A stretch of 64,000 bases of DNA from assembly GCF_900090325.1 (NCBI RefSeq), contig NZ_FMHW01000002.1, forward strand, positions 1,302,001 to 1,366,000. The letters run 5' to 3'. Shown one piece after another: positions 54,168 through 62,924 of the stretch. Within the stretch, counting starts at the first letter, position 1. Every line of letters starts with the position of its first letter. A model generated the notes under the pieces. The model saw nothing but the letters and a program-made list of their open reading frames with translations. It was not told the origin of the DNA and did no database searches. This stretch comes from Micromonospora pallida. GTDB taxonomy: Bacteria; Actinomycetota; Actinomycetes; Mycobacteriales; Micromonosporaceae. Both the position numbers and the translations under genes were made by a program.

Positions 54168-57100
54168 CGACCCCCTCCCGCACGTCGCCCGGCGCGGCCC
54201 CGCCGGGCGCCGACCCGACGACGGATGACCCGCGCGCCGTGGTCGACGCGCTCGCCGGTTCGGTCCGGCCGTACCTGATCGGGGTACGGCACCACAGCCC
54301 GGCCCTGGCGGCGGTGGTCCCGGACCTGCTGGACGCCGCCGGGGCCGAGGTGGTCTGTGTCGAGCTGCCGGCCGACTTCCAGCGCTGGCTGCCGTTCCTG
54401 TCCGACCCGGCCGCCCGGGCCCCGCTGGCCCTGGTCGGCAGCCACGGCGCGGACGGGCCGATGGGCTTCTACCCGTTCGCCGACTTCTCCCCGGAGCTGG
54501 CCGCGATCCGCTGGGCCCGGCAGCACGACGTCGAGGTGGTCTGCTGCGACCTGCCGCTGGCCGATCCGGGCTGGACCGCCGACCCCACCGACCCGGCCCC
54601 GACCGCTGGCCCCGAGCCGACCGCCGCTCCGGACCCGGACGCCGACGCGCCGGTGCCCGGTCTGCGCCGGTCCGGCTACGCCGCCGCGCTCAGCGCCAGC
54701 GGCACCGGTCGGGACGGCGACGACCTGTGGGACCGGGTGGTCGAGGTACGGGCCCCGGGCTGTGCGCCCGAGGCGGTCCGCCGGGCCGCCCTCGGCGTCG
54801 GCTGGGCGATGCGTACCGACAGCGCCAGCGGCAACGGCGTACCCGCCCGGGACCTGGCCCGTGAGCGGCATATGCGCATGGTGCTGGCCGAGGCCGGCGC
54901 GGACGGCCGGCGGGTCGCCGCGGTGGTCGGGGCCTTCCACGCCCCGGCCCTGCTCACCGCCCCGTCGACCGATGCCGGCCCGTCGACCGACGCTGCTCCG
55001 TTGGCCGAAGCCGTCCCGTCGACCGACGCCGGCCCGGCCCGGAAGGCCGCCTCCTCCGCCCAGCCCGTCGCCGCCTCGACCGGTTCGGTCCGGTCGGTGA
55101 CGACCCGCCCCGGGTCGGCCGACGGCGGCCCGGCGGTCACCTCGCTGGTGCCGTACGCGTTCGACCTGCTCGACTCCCGCTCCGGCTATCCGGCCGGGAT
55201 CCGCGACCCGCGCTGGCAGCAGTCCGTCTTCACCGCCGCCGGCGACCCGGAGCGGATCCGGGCCGCCGCCGCCCGCGCGGTCACCGACCTGTGCCGGGAA
55301 CTCCGCTCGGCCGGGCACACCGCCGGCACCGGCGAGGCCGCCGAGACGGTACGGCTCGCCGACGACCTGGCCCGACTGCGGGACCTGCCCGCCCCCGGCC
55401 GGGGCGAGGTGCTGGAGGCGGTGACCACCGTGCTCGGCCAGGGCGAACTGCTCGGCCGGGGCCGGGCCCTGGCCAGGGCACTGGAGACCGTGCTGGTCGG
55501 CGCCGAGCGGGGCCGGATCGCCCCCGGTACGCCCCGCTCCGGGCTGGGCCCCGCCGTGGAGGCGGAACTCACCTCGCTGCGGCTGCCCAACCCGGCCAGC
55601 CCGAAGTCCCGCGAGGTCCGGCTGGACCCGCTGCGCACCGAGCTGGACGGGCGGCGGGAGATCCTGCTGCAACGCCTCCAGACCTGTGGCGTCGGCTACG
55701 GCGAGCGGATCGAGGTCTCCGGCACCGGCGACGGCGCCGCCCTGACCACCCGGTGGCAGCTGGCCTGGACGCCGTCCGTGGCGGCCCGGCTGGACCTGGT
55801 CGGCGTACGCGGGGTGACCGCGGCGCTGGCCGCGGCCGGCACCCTGCGGGAGCGGTTCCGCCGGGAGACTGCCGACGGGGGCCCCACCGCCGAGCAGTTG
55901 CTCACCGGGCTGCGCGACGCCGCCCGGTGCGACCTGCCCGAGCTGGTCACCGACCGGCTCGAGCTGGCCGCCGTGGTGCTGCCGGGCACCGCCACGCTGC
56001 CCGAGCTGCTGGCCGCACTGGACCTGCTGGAGGCGCTGCGCCGGGAACACCTGCCCGGCACCACCGCCGACGGCCGGGCCCGCGCCGCCGAGCTGGCCGT
56101 CGTGCTGCTGGACGCGGCGGTACGCGGGCTGCCCGGCCTCGCCGGCAGTGACGACACGGCCGACGCCGTCGCCCTGGTCGACCTCGCGGTCCGGGCCGGC
56201 GAGGAGCGGATCGGCCTGCGCCTGGCCGAGGCCCTCGACCACCTGGCCCGCACCGGTTCGGCGCTGATCCAGGGCGCCGCCCTGGCCGCCCGGGTGCTGC
56301 TCGACCTGACCGACCTGGCGACCCTGGGCAACCGGGTGGCCGGCTGGATCGACGCGGCGACCGGACCGGACGCCCGGCGGCACCTGCACCGGGCGCTCGG
56401 TGGTCTGCTGACCGCCGCGCATCCGCTGTTGCAGTCCGCCCCGGCCGCTCTGGACCCGCTGCTGGAGCGGATCGAGCGACTCACCGACACCGAGTTCCTG
56501 GACCGGCTGCCGGCACTGCGGGGCGGGTTCGACGTGCTCACCCCGGCGGCCCGGGGCCGGTTGCTGGACACCGTCGCGGAACGGCTGGGCGACCGGCTCG
56601 ACCTGGCCCTGTCCGCCCCGCCCGAGCTGCTGGCCCGTTGGGCCGCCGCCGACGCGGCCGGCCGGGCCGCCCTGGTCGCCCGCAGCATCCCGATCCCGGG
56701 CACGCCGGCCGGCTCCACCGACGCTCCCGTCGACGCCTCCGCCGCACCCGGGCCGGACGCGCCGACCACCGGGCTCACGCCCACGGACCGGTGGCGGCTG
56801 CTGCTCGGCCGCCAACCCGACCGGCTGCCGGCCGACGCCCGCCGCTACGCCCGCGCGCTCGACGAGCTGTACGGGGCGGGGCGGGGCGAGGGCGCCACCG
56901 AGTTCGGCCAGGCGACCGGCGGTGGGCAGGAAGCCTCCTTCCCGACCGCCCGCGAGTGGGCCGACGAACTCGAGGCGCTGTTCGGCACCTCGGTACGCGA
57001 GGAGGTCATCGCCCGGGCGGTCGAGAACGGCCGTACCGACATGCTGTCCGAACTGGACCCGGCCGCGGTACGTCCCTCGATGGAGCTGCTGACCTCGGTG

Positions 57101-57883
57101 CTGTCGCTGGCCGGCGGCCTGCCCGAGGCGAAGCTGGCCCAGCTGCGGCCCCTGGTCCGGCGGCTGGTCGAGGAGCTGACCAAACAGTTGAGCACGCAGC
57201 TACGTCCGGCGTTGACCGGGCTGACCAACCCGCGTCCGTCCCGCCGTCCCGGCGGCCGGATCAACCTCGCCCGTACGCTGCGGGCGAACCTGGCGCACAC
57301 CCAGCGGCTCGGCGACGGGCGGACGGTGGTGGTGCCGGAACGGCCGATCTTCAACACCCGGACCCGCCGGGAGGCCGACTGGCGGCTGGTGCTGGTGGTC
57401 GACGTCTCCGGCTCGATGGAGGCGTCGGTGGTGTGGTCGGCGTTGACTGCCGCCGTCCTGGGTGGCGTGCCCACCCTGTCCACCCACTTCCTCGCCTTCT
57501 CCACCGAGGTGGTCGACCTGACCGACCGGGTCGACGACCCGTTGTCGCTGCTGCTTGAGGTGCGCGTCGGCGGCGGTACGCACATCGCCGCCGGGCTGGC
57601 CCATGCCCGCTCGCTGGTGACCGTGCCGAGCCGCACCATCGTCGCCGTGGTCAGCGACTTCGAGGAGGGCTACCCGCTGGCCGGGCTGCTCGGTGAGGTC
57701 CGCACGCTGGCCAGTTCCGGCGTGCACCTGCTCGGCTGCGCCGCGCTGAACGACCGGGGCGTGCCCTGCTACTCGGTGCCGGTCGCCGAGCAGCTCGTCG
57801 CGGCCGGGATGCCGGTCGCCGCTCTCAGCCCGCTCGAACTCGCCCGCTGGGTGGGCGACCGCGTACGCGGAGGATCACGTTGA
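54164..57883 (+). CDS. DUF5682 protein fused to a von Willebrand A domain
   Basis: Protein of 1239 residues. The N-terminus (PYLIGVRHHSPALAAVVPDL, VVCVELPADFQRWL) is the DUF5682 pattern; a long helical middle follows, with Ala/Ser/Pro linkers near 260-310 and 850-870. The C-terminal vWA domain (from about 1070) has a complete MIDAS: LVVDVSGSMEAS, GGGTHIAAGL and VVSDFEEGYP. vWA domains bind a metal and a partner protein, and in MoxR systems they link the ATPase to its substrate. DUF5682 and vWA are often separate genes; here they are one protein. It is coupled to moxR by overlap. Confidence 0.85.
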   Translation: MTTPSRTSPGAAPPGADPTTDDPRAVVDALAGSVRPYLIGVRHHSPALAAVVPDLLDAAGAEVVCVELPADFQRWLPFLSDPAARAPLALVGSHGADGPMGFYPFADFSPELAAIRWARQHDVEVVCCDLPLADPGWTADPTDPAPTAGPEPTAAPDPDADAPVPGLRRSGYAAALSASGTGRDGDDLWDRVVEVRAPGCAPEAVRRAALGVGWAMRTDSASGNGVPARDLARERHMRMVLAEAGADGRRVAAVVGAFHAPALLTAPSTDAGPSTDAAPLAEAVPSTDAGPARKAASSAQPVAASTGSVRSVTTRPGSADGGPAVTSLVPYAFDLLDSRSGYPAGIRDPRWQQSVFTAAGDPERIRAAAARAVTDLCRELRSAGHTAGTGEAAETVRLADDLARLRDLPAPGRGEVLEAVTTVLGQGELLGRGRALARALETVLVGAERGRIAPGTPRSGLGPAVEAELTSLRLPNPASPKSREVRLDPLRTELDGRREILLQRLQTCGVGYGERIEVSGTGDGAALTTRWQLAWTPSVAARLDLVGVRGVTAALAAAGTLRERFRRETADGGPTAEQLLTGLRDAARCDLPELVTDRLELAAVVLPGTATLPELLAALDLLEALRREHLPGTTADGRARAAELAVVLLDAAVRGLPGLAGSDDTADAVALVDLAVRAGEERIGLRLAEALDHLARTGSALIQGAALAARVLLDLTDLATLGNRVAGWIDAATGPDARRHLHRALGGLLTAAHPLLQSAPAALDPLLERIERLTDTEFLDRLPALRGGFDVLTPAARGRLLDTVAERLGDRLDLALSAPPELLARWAAADAAGRAALVARSIPIPGTPAGSTDAPVDASAAPGPDAPTTGLTPTDRWRLLLGRQPDRLPADARRYARALDELYGAGRGEGATEFGQATGGGQEASFPTAREWADELEALFGTSVREEVIARAVENGRTDMLSELDPAAVRPSMELLTSVLSLAGGLPEAKLAQLRPLVRRLVEELTKQLSTQLRPALTGLTNPRPSRRPGGRINLARTLRANLAHTQRLGDGRTVVVPERPIFNTRTRREADWRLVLVVDVSGSMEASVVWSALTAAVLGGVPTLSTHFLAFSTEVVDLTDRVDDPLSLLLEVRVGGGTHIAAGLAHARSLVTVPSRTIVAVVSDFEEGYPLAGLLGEVRTLASSGVHLLGCAALNDRGVPCYSVPVAEQLVAAGMPVAALSPLELARWVGDRVRGGSR

Positions 57884-59805
57884 CCGAGCGCACCCTCACC
57901 GCCGTGGACACCGACCGGTTGCCGCCGGTGCTGCCCGGGGTCGCCGCCGCGGCGGTGGCGGCCCTGCCACCCCGGCTGCACAAGCGACTGGACGCCACCG
58001 TCGACCGGCTGACCGGGGTGCCGGTCGGCCGGGTCGACGGTGGCGTGACGGTCGACTGTGGCCCCGAGGCCCTGGTCTCCCTGACGCCCGGACCGACCGG
58101 CGCGATCACCGACCCGGACCAGGTGCGGTGCAGCTGTCTGCTGTCGCCCCGCTGCCTGCACCGGACGGCGGTCCTGGTCGCCTGCCCGGTCGCCGACCCG
58201 GCCACCCACCCGGCGTCCACCACCGCTGCTCCGGCCAAGCCGGGCGGCACCGGCGCGGCCAGCGGGCGCACCCGGAAGGCCGGGCGGACCGGAAAGTCGG
58301 CTGACGCGGGCGCCGGTCGTACCACCGGGGACACGGCACCGACGAAGGCGCAACGGGCCGCCGCCGACGCGCTGTGGCGGGCCGCCGCCGCGGTGCTCGC
58401 GGCCGGCGTGCCGGCTGCCGGCGCGGTCCTCCAGGCCGAACTGCTGCGGGCCGCGCACAGCGCCCGGCTGGCCGGCCTGCCCCGTGCCGAGAGCGCCGCG
58501 TTGCGTACGGTACGCGGCCTGCGTGGTCACCGGGGACGACAGACCGGCCACCGGCTGGCCGACCTGGTCGAGGTGCTGCACGACCTGCTGTACGTGGCCG
58601 GCCGGCTGGCCGCCGGCGATCCCGACCCGGCGCTGGTCGGCATCCTCCGCCGGTCCTACCAGCCGGACGGCACCCTCGAGGTGTACGGCGTCTGCCGGGA
58701 ACCGGTGATCAGCGCGACCGGGTACGGCGGGGTGGTCACCCACCTGGTCGCCGCCGACGGGCGTCAGCTCTCCTTCGGCGACGTGAAACCGGGCGGGCCG
58801 GACCGTGCCAAGGACTGCGCCCGGGCGGTCACCGAGATGGGCTCGGTCGCGGTCAACCACGCGGTGCTCGCGCGCGGCGGCCTGCGGATCACCGGCACCA
58901 CCGTCTCCCCGGACGGCCGGCTCGGTGCCGGCAAGGGGGTCCGGGCCACCCCGTTCCCCGGGACCGACTGGTCCACCGGCCCGCTGGCGGCGCTGTTCGC
59001 CCGGCCGCTCGCCGAGGTGGTGAGCGCCCAACTCGCCGTCGACGACCCGGAGGACCCGGCCCGTGCCGGTGTCGCGCTGGTCGGCTGTGACCTGATGGTG
59101 GTGGGTGCCGTCGGTGACCAGGTGCTGGCCCGCGAGCTGGCTCCCGCCGTCGACGGCGCAGCGGACCGGGCGCCGGTGCCGGACGGGCCGCTGATCCGGC
59201 TGGTGCCGGTCAACGCCCACCCGGTGCTGGCCCACGTGACCAACCTGCGGCGGCTCGCCTCCTGGCCGGGCCTGCGGATCCGGGTGGTCGGCCGGCTCGA
59301 CCCGGACCGGGCGAGCACGCTGCGTCCACTCGCGGTCGGCCCGGTGCCCGGTGCCGCCGCGACGCTGCGGCTGCCGGCGGACTGGCAGGGCCGGGCGGAT
59401 CTCGGCTACGACCAGATCCAGGGCGGCCACCTGCCGCCACGCGACCCGGCCACGATGACCGAACCGGTGCTCGCCGTCAACGCCGACGCGGTCGCGGAGT
59501 CCCCGCTGTGGCGGGTCCGCCGGCTGGTGGAGCTGGCCGTCTCCGGGGGCCGCCGCGCCGTCGGCGAGGCGGCTCGGGGGGAGGGGGCCGGGCTGGCTGG
59601 TCCGTTGCGCCGCGCCGGCTTCACCACCGCCGCCGCGGTGGCCACGGCGCTCGCCGACGAGTCCGACCGGCGCGGTCGGGACGCGTTCGGCCGGCTCGCC
59701 GATCCGGACCCGGACCGGTACGCCTGGGCCTGGCTCGCCGTGACCGCGCACCTTGCCGCCACCGAGCGGGAACTGATCCGGTCCTCCTGGACATCCGCTG
59801 GCTGA
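57880..59805 (+). CDS. SWIM zinc-finger protein
   Basis: Protein of 641 residues. The SWIM motif is VRCSCLLSPRCLHR near residue 83 (CxCxnCxH), a zinc site found in proteins that bind DNA or other proteins. A Thr/Gly/Lys-rich linker (110-150) separates it from a helical and beta-rich body (LADLVEVLHDLLYVAGRLAA, WQGRADLGYDQIQGG). TTG at 57880 overlaps the vWA stop and has an excellent GGAGGA site. It is the last gene of the operon and probably the target-recognition or DNA-contact subunit, by inference from its zinc finger. Confidence 0.85.
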   Translation: MTERTLTAVDTDRLPPVLPGVAAAAVAALPPRLHKRLDATVDRLTGVPVGRVDGGVTVDCGPEALVSLTPGPTGAITDPDQVRCSCLLSPRCLHRTAVLVACPVADPATHPASTTAAPAKPGGTGAASGRTRKAGRTGKSADAGAGRTTGDTAPTKAQRAAADALWRAAAAVLAAGVPAAGAVLQAELLRAAHSARLAGLPRAESAALRTVRGLRGHRGRQTGHRLADLVEVLHDLLYVAGRLAAGDPDPALVGILRRSYQPDGTLEVYGVCREPVISATGYGGVVTHLVAADGRQLSFGDVKPGGPDRAKDCARAVTEMGSVAVNHAVLARGGLRITGTTVSPDGRLGAGKGVRATPFPGTDWSTGPLAALFARPLAEVVSAQLAVDDPEDPARAGVALVGCDLMVVGAVGDQVLARELAPAVDGAADRAPVPDGPLIRLVPVNAHPVLAHVTNLRRLASWPGLRIRVVGRLDPDRASTLRPLAVGPVPGAAATLRLPADWQGRADLGYDQIQGGHLPPRDPATMTEPVLAVNADAVAESPLWRVRRLVELAVSGGRRAVGEAARGEGAGLAGPLRRAGFTTAAAVATALADESDRRGRDAFGRLADPDPDRYAWAWLAVTAHLAATERELIRSSWTSAG

Positions 59806-59844
59806 CCTGCCCGGCAGGTGACCGCAGCACGTGGATCGCGCCCC

Positions 59845-59873
59845 GGCGCCCGCCCGAATCCCGGGCGGGCGCC
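59845..59873. terminator. Terminator between convergent genes
   Basis: GGCGCCCGCCCG (59845-59856) and CGGGCGGGCGCC (59862-59873) form a 12-bp stem with a 5-base loop, 39 bases after the SWIM stop and 25 bases from the stop of the convergent YidD-like gene. It can act for both strands. Confidence 0.7.
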
Positions 59874-59898
59874 GGCCGGCCGCGTTGAGTGAGGCCGG

Positions 59899-60426
59899 TC
59901 AGGAAAGCGGGTCGACGGTGCCGAGCGGCACCTCAGGCCGGCAGCGGCGCAGCCGGGCCGCCGCGAGCCGCCCGCCGACGGCCAGCCCGTAGCGGTCGAC
60001 GGCGGCGAGTCCGTACGCACTACAGGTCGGGGTGTAGCGACACTGCCCTGGCCAGCGGTGCGACAGCCAACGGCGGTAGCCCCGGATCGCGGCGAGACCG
60101 GCCCGGTCCAGGGTTCCCGGTCGACTGCCGGCTGACCGGTCCCCACGGGCGGACGCCTGACCGCCGACGGTGCCTGCCACGGCGGCGCCCAGGGTCAGCA
60201 GGGTGGAGTAGAGCCCGAAGTCGCAGCAGCCCGGACTGCTGCTGCAAGGGTCGTCGCCACAGGAGTCCAGGGCCCCCTTGCGGCCCTTGCAGCCGGGTCC
60301 CTGACGACGTCGGCCGACCTGGCTGTGGCAGTGACCGGCGGCGTGGCAGTGGGCCGCATTGCGGCAGCGGCAGGGCCGCTGGCCACCGGAGTGGTCGGTG
60401 TTGGCGATCTTCACGGGGGACATCAT
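59899..60426 (-). CDS. YidD-family protein with Cys/His-rich N-terminal extension
   Basis: The C-terminal 65 residues are the membrane protein insertion efficiency factor YidD (PF01809): AIRGYRRWLSHRWPGQCRYT with PTCSAYGLAAVDRYG and the final RRCRPEVPLGTVDP. YidD proteins assist YidC-dependent membrane insertion. The N-terminal 60 residues are unlike typical YidD (70-100 aa total) and carry many Cys and His (CRCRNAAHCHAAGHCH, GCKGRKG, CGDDPCSSSPGCC), followed by a hydrophobic segment (LLTLGAAVAGTVGG). The extension could bind a metal. It is not next to rpmH/rnpA/yidC, so it is likely a specialised second copy. ATG at 60426 or 60423. Confidence 0.75.
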   Translation of the reverse strand: MMSPVKIANTDHSGGQRPCRCRNAAHCHAAGHCHSQVGRRRQGPGCKGRKGALDSCGDDPCSSSPGCCDFGLYSTLLTLGAAVAGTVGGQASARGDRSAGSRPGTLDRAGLAAIRGYRRWLSHRWPGQCRYTPTCSAYGLAAVDRYGLAVGGRLAAARLRRCRPEVPLGTVDPLS

Positions 60427-60824
60427 GGCTGGTCGGGGCAAGAGCGTGCGTCAGTGTGCGATCAGTGGTCGGGAAGCCCGGCTACGCCGGGGCGGAGCCG
60501 CCGACTGACGGGCCGGGGTTGGTGGCTCACCAGTCGATCGAGCAGGCGGTTGAGGGAAGCGATTTGTCGCTGGTGAAGGCGGCGAAGGCTCGTTTGAGGT
60601 TGCGCACGTGGATCGCGGCTGGACAAGGCCTGGAATTGTTCGGCGCAACAACCCCGATTGAGTTCTTCGTTTCAGGCCGCGGGATTTTTGCCAATACTGG
60701 GGAAGGCTCTCGGAATATCGCTCAATTGGGAGACGCTCGTCTATTAGATCATTCACGGTTGGCTAAAACTCTCTGCTATCATCCGGTTTCAGGAATTCGA
60801 AGGTTGCTGGTCGGGGGAGTGCAG
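60427..60824. other. AT-richer gene-free stretch before the MFS gene
   Basis: About 400 bases without a convincing gene. From about 60640 to 60800 the base composition drops sharply in GC compared with all neighbours, with runs such as GGGATTTTTGCC, TCTATTAGATC and GGCTAAAACTCTC. No tRNA or clear hairpin was found. It probably contains the MFS promoter; the plus-strand frame stays open but codon bias is absent. Confidence 0.5.
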
Positions 60825-62108
60825 ATGGAATCACTGGGGAGCGGCCCCCGCCACGGGTTGGCAGGCGACACGGCTTTCAAGGTCTATGTCGCAGGTCAAG
60901 CGGTGTCGAGTTTCGGGACGTTCATGGAGTACACCGCGCTTTACTGGCTGGTCAACCGGGTGGCGGGAGGAAATGCCCTGATCCTGTCCCTCGTCGCGGC
61001 GGTTCAGTTCCTGCCCATGCTGGTGTTGAGCCGCCCGGTTGGGCGGGTGGTTGGCCGGATGTCACGTCGCCGCACACTCCTGATCACCCAGTATGCGCAG
61101 ATGGCGGTGTCGGTCCTGCTCGCGGTGCCGCTGCTCGTCTTCGGTTGGGCGAGTGCCTGGTGGATCGGTGCCATGGCTTTGCTACTCGGGTGTGTCCACG
61201 TGGTCGATTCTCCGGCGCGCCAGATGTTTATGAAGGATCTCGTCGGTATCGAGCGGTTGCGTCGTGCGGTCGGTACCTACTCCACGGCCGTCGGTGGGGC
61301 CCGCATCGGCGGCCCGGCTGTGGCCGGATTCCTGATCGCCGCCGTGGGCGAGGGATGGGTTTTCGTCCTCAATGCCGTGTCCTACCTGGCGGTGGTCTTC
61401 TCCCTGCATTACGTGCGACGCGTCCGTGGCGATTCGACTGGTGGCGCGACGGCCGCCGGGCAGGGACCCGGAAGTGGGGCGCGGCTCAACCGGATCCCCC
61501 AGGCGATCCGTCCAGCGCTGCTGCTCACCCTGCTGCTCGGCGGGTTCGCCTACCAGTTCCAGATCACCGGCCCGTTGATGGTCGTCACCGTCCTGCACGA
61601 CGACTCCGTCACCTACGGGTTGATCGGCATGTGCACCGCAGTTGGCGCGATCGTCGGTAGCATCATCTCGGCCCGCCGTTCCACGCCCACCACCGGTGAG
61701 TACGTGACCTGGGCAACGGCCTTCGGCATCGTGGCCCTGTTCGCCGCGATGGCCACCAGTTCCGTCTGGTTCGGTGCCGCGATGGCCGGCGTTGGTATGG
61801 CGCTGTCCCTGTTCACCACGACCGTCGTTGTTTTTATTCAGCACCGCGCCAGCGACAGCGAGCAGGGACCGGCGCTGGCTGCCTACAACGCCGCGTACAT
61901 GGGATTCATCCCCCTCGGGGCCGTCGTTGTCGGTGCTACCGCCGAGTACTTCGGTGTCCGCTGGGGCATCGCGCTGCCGTCGGTCGCGCTCCTGGTCGCC
62001 GCCGGATACGCGGCGATCAGACTGCGGACGACACCGGCTATCGGACCTGAGGAAGAGCCGGAAGTGAGCACCGATCCGTTCGCCCGTAACGCCCAAGGAG
62101 CATCATGA
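60825..62108 (+). CDS. MFS exporter
   Basis: Membrane protein of 427 residues with about twelve helices. FKVYVAGQAVSSFGTFMEYT at the start, the loop region VGRMSRRRTLLITQYAQMAV, and VHVVDSPARQMFMKDLVGIE place it in the 'transmembrane secretion effector' MFS group seen with macrolide and siderophore efflux. ATG at 60825 has GGGGGAG five bases upstream. The stop overlaps the ATG of a short downstream ORF (ATGA). Some codons are less GC-biased than those of neighbours, fitting later acquisition. A role in self-resistance is possible but unproven. Confidence 0.82.
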   Translation: MESLGSGPRHGLAGDTAFKVYVAGQAVSSFGTFMEYTALYWLVNRVAGGNALILSLVAAVQFLPMLVLSRPVGRVVGRMSRRRTLLITQYAQMAVSVLLAVPLLVFGWASAWWIGAMALLLGCVHVVDSPARQMFMKDLVGIERLRRAVGTYSTAVGGARIGGPAVAGFLIAAVGEGWVFVLNAVSYLAVVFSLHYVRRVRGDSTGGATAAGQGPGSGARLNRIPQAIRPALLLTLLLGGFAYQFQITGPLMVVTVLHDDSVTYGLIGMCTAVGAIVGSIISARRSTPTTGEYVTWATAFGIVALFAAMATSSVWFGAAMAGVGMALSLFTTTVVVFIQHRASDSEQGPALAAYNAAYMGFIPLGAVVVGATAEYFGVRWGIALPSVALLVAAGYAAIRLRTTPAIGPEEEPEVSTDPFARNAQGAS

Positions 62109-62329
62109 CCCTGATCCGCTTACCACCCAGCCGCGTGCCGGGGGCTGGGAGCGTCGGGTTCTCGTGCGAAGTACGTCATATTCGGTGGTCATCGATGAAT
62201 GGCGTCGCTCCTGCCCAGGTGGCGTCGGCCGGAATTGGGGGACCGCACATTCGACGGGATTGCGGAGTGTCTACCTGCCACATTCGCTCCGTGACCGCCG
62301 GCCGACCATCCTGGTCCCGCAGCCGCTGA
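62105..62329 (+). CDS. Short hypothetical ORF coupled to the MFS gene (doubtful)
   Basis: ATG at 62105 overlaps the MFS stop, opening a 74-residue frame (MTLIRLPPSRVPGAGSVGF). After about 20 residues another frame (RSTSYSVVIDEWRRSCPGG, ending at 62352) looks at least as protein-like, so the native protein may be shifted between frames. No family is recognised and codon bias is weak. It is listed because of the tight coupling. Confidence 0.3.
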   Translation: MTLIRLPPSRVPGAGSVGFSCEVRHIRWSSMNGVAPAQVASAGIGGPHIRRDCGVSTCHIRSVTAGRPSWSRSR

Positions 62330-62352
62330 GGCAAAGAACGAGGGGGACGTAG

Positions 62353-62817
62353 ATGTATCGCACCATCCGCCGGATCGGGATCGCGCTCGCCGTCACGGTC
62401 GGGCTCGTCGTCGGGTCCGGTGCCGCCGCGCAGGCGAACACCAACCCGGTCACGCCGCAGTCGCTCTGCGGGCTCGGCTACACCGTCCAGGACCAGGACC
62501 CGATCCACCACGGGCAGACCGGCGAGCTGCTCGGCACCGTCTACCTGATGTACAACCCGATCGTCGGGTACGGCTGCACGGTCACCATCAAGTCCGCGTA
62601 CGCCGGCTCGCTGACCCGTACCCAGGTCTACCTCGCCGCGCAGTACCTGCCCACCCAGATCGACGACGGCAACCGGCTGTGGGCGGCCGGCCCGACCCGG
62701 GCGTACGTCAAGGGCGGCTGCACCATCTGGGGTGGCCTCATGGAGGACTCGACCGGCACGGTCCACTACCACGACCGGGCGAACCCGGCGATCGGTGGCA
62801 TCGGCACCTGCTTCTGA
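62353..62817 (+). CDS. Small secreted protein
   Basis: Protein of 154 residues with a Sec signal peptide (RRIGIALAVTVGLVVGSGAA, cleavage near AAAQA-NTN). The mature part has four Cys (SLCGLGY, GYGCTVTI, GGCTIWGG, GTCF) that may form two disulfides and a beta-rich pattern (LGTVYLMYNPIVGYGC). Similar small secreted proteins are common in Streptomyces and Micromonospora and have no known function. ATG at 62353 follows GAGGGGGACGTAG. A strong terminator follows. Confidence 0.75.
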   Translation: MYRTIRRIGIALAVTVGLVVGSGAAAQANTNPVTPQSLCGLGYTVQDQDPIHHGQTGELLGTVYLMYNPIVGYGCTVTIKSAYAGSLTRTQVYLAAQYLPTQIDDGNRLWAAGPTRAYVKGGCTIWGGLMEDSTGTVHYHDRANPAIGGIGTCF

Positions 62818-62828
62818 CGGAGCTGACC

Positions 62829-62859
62829 GGAGGCCCGCCGCGTCTCGCGGCGGGCCTCC
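62829..62859 (+). terminator. Strong intrinsic terminator
   Basis: GGAGGCCCGCCGCG-TCT-CGCGGCGGGCCTCC is a perfect 14-bp stem with a 3-base loop, followed by CTTCTTT. It lies 11 bases after the secreted-protein stop and also faces the convergent membrane-protein gene. Confidence 0.85.
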
Positions 62860-62924
62860 CTTCTTTCGCGTTCACCCGTCCGGCCGCCGGTTTCCGGACA
62901 GAGTCGCCGACCGTCCGCCGAAGG

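Noticed and set aside
62164..62352. A GTG-started 62-codon frame (RSTSYSVVIDEW)
   Set aside because: It may be the second half of the doubtful ORF at 62105, but it has no ribosome site of its own. Mentioned there and not listed separately.
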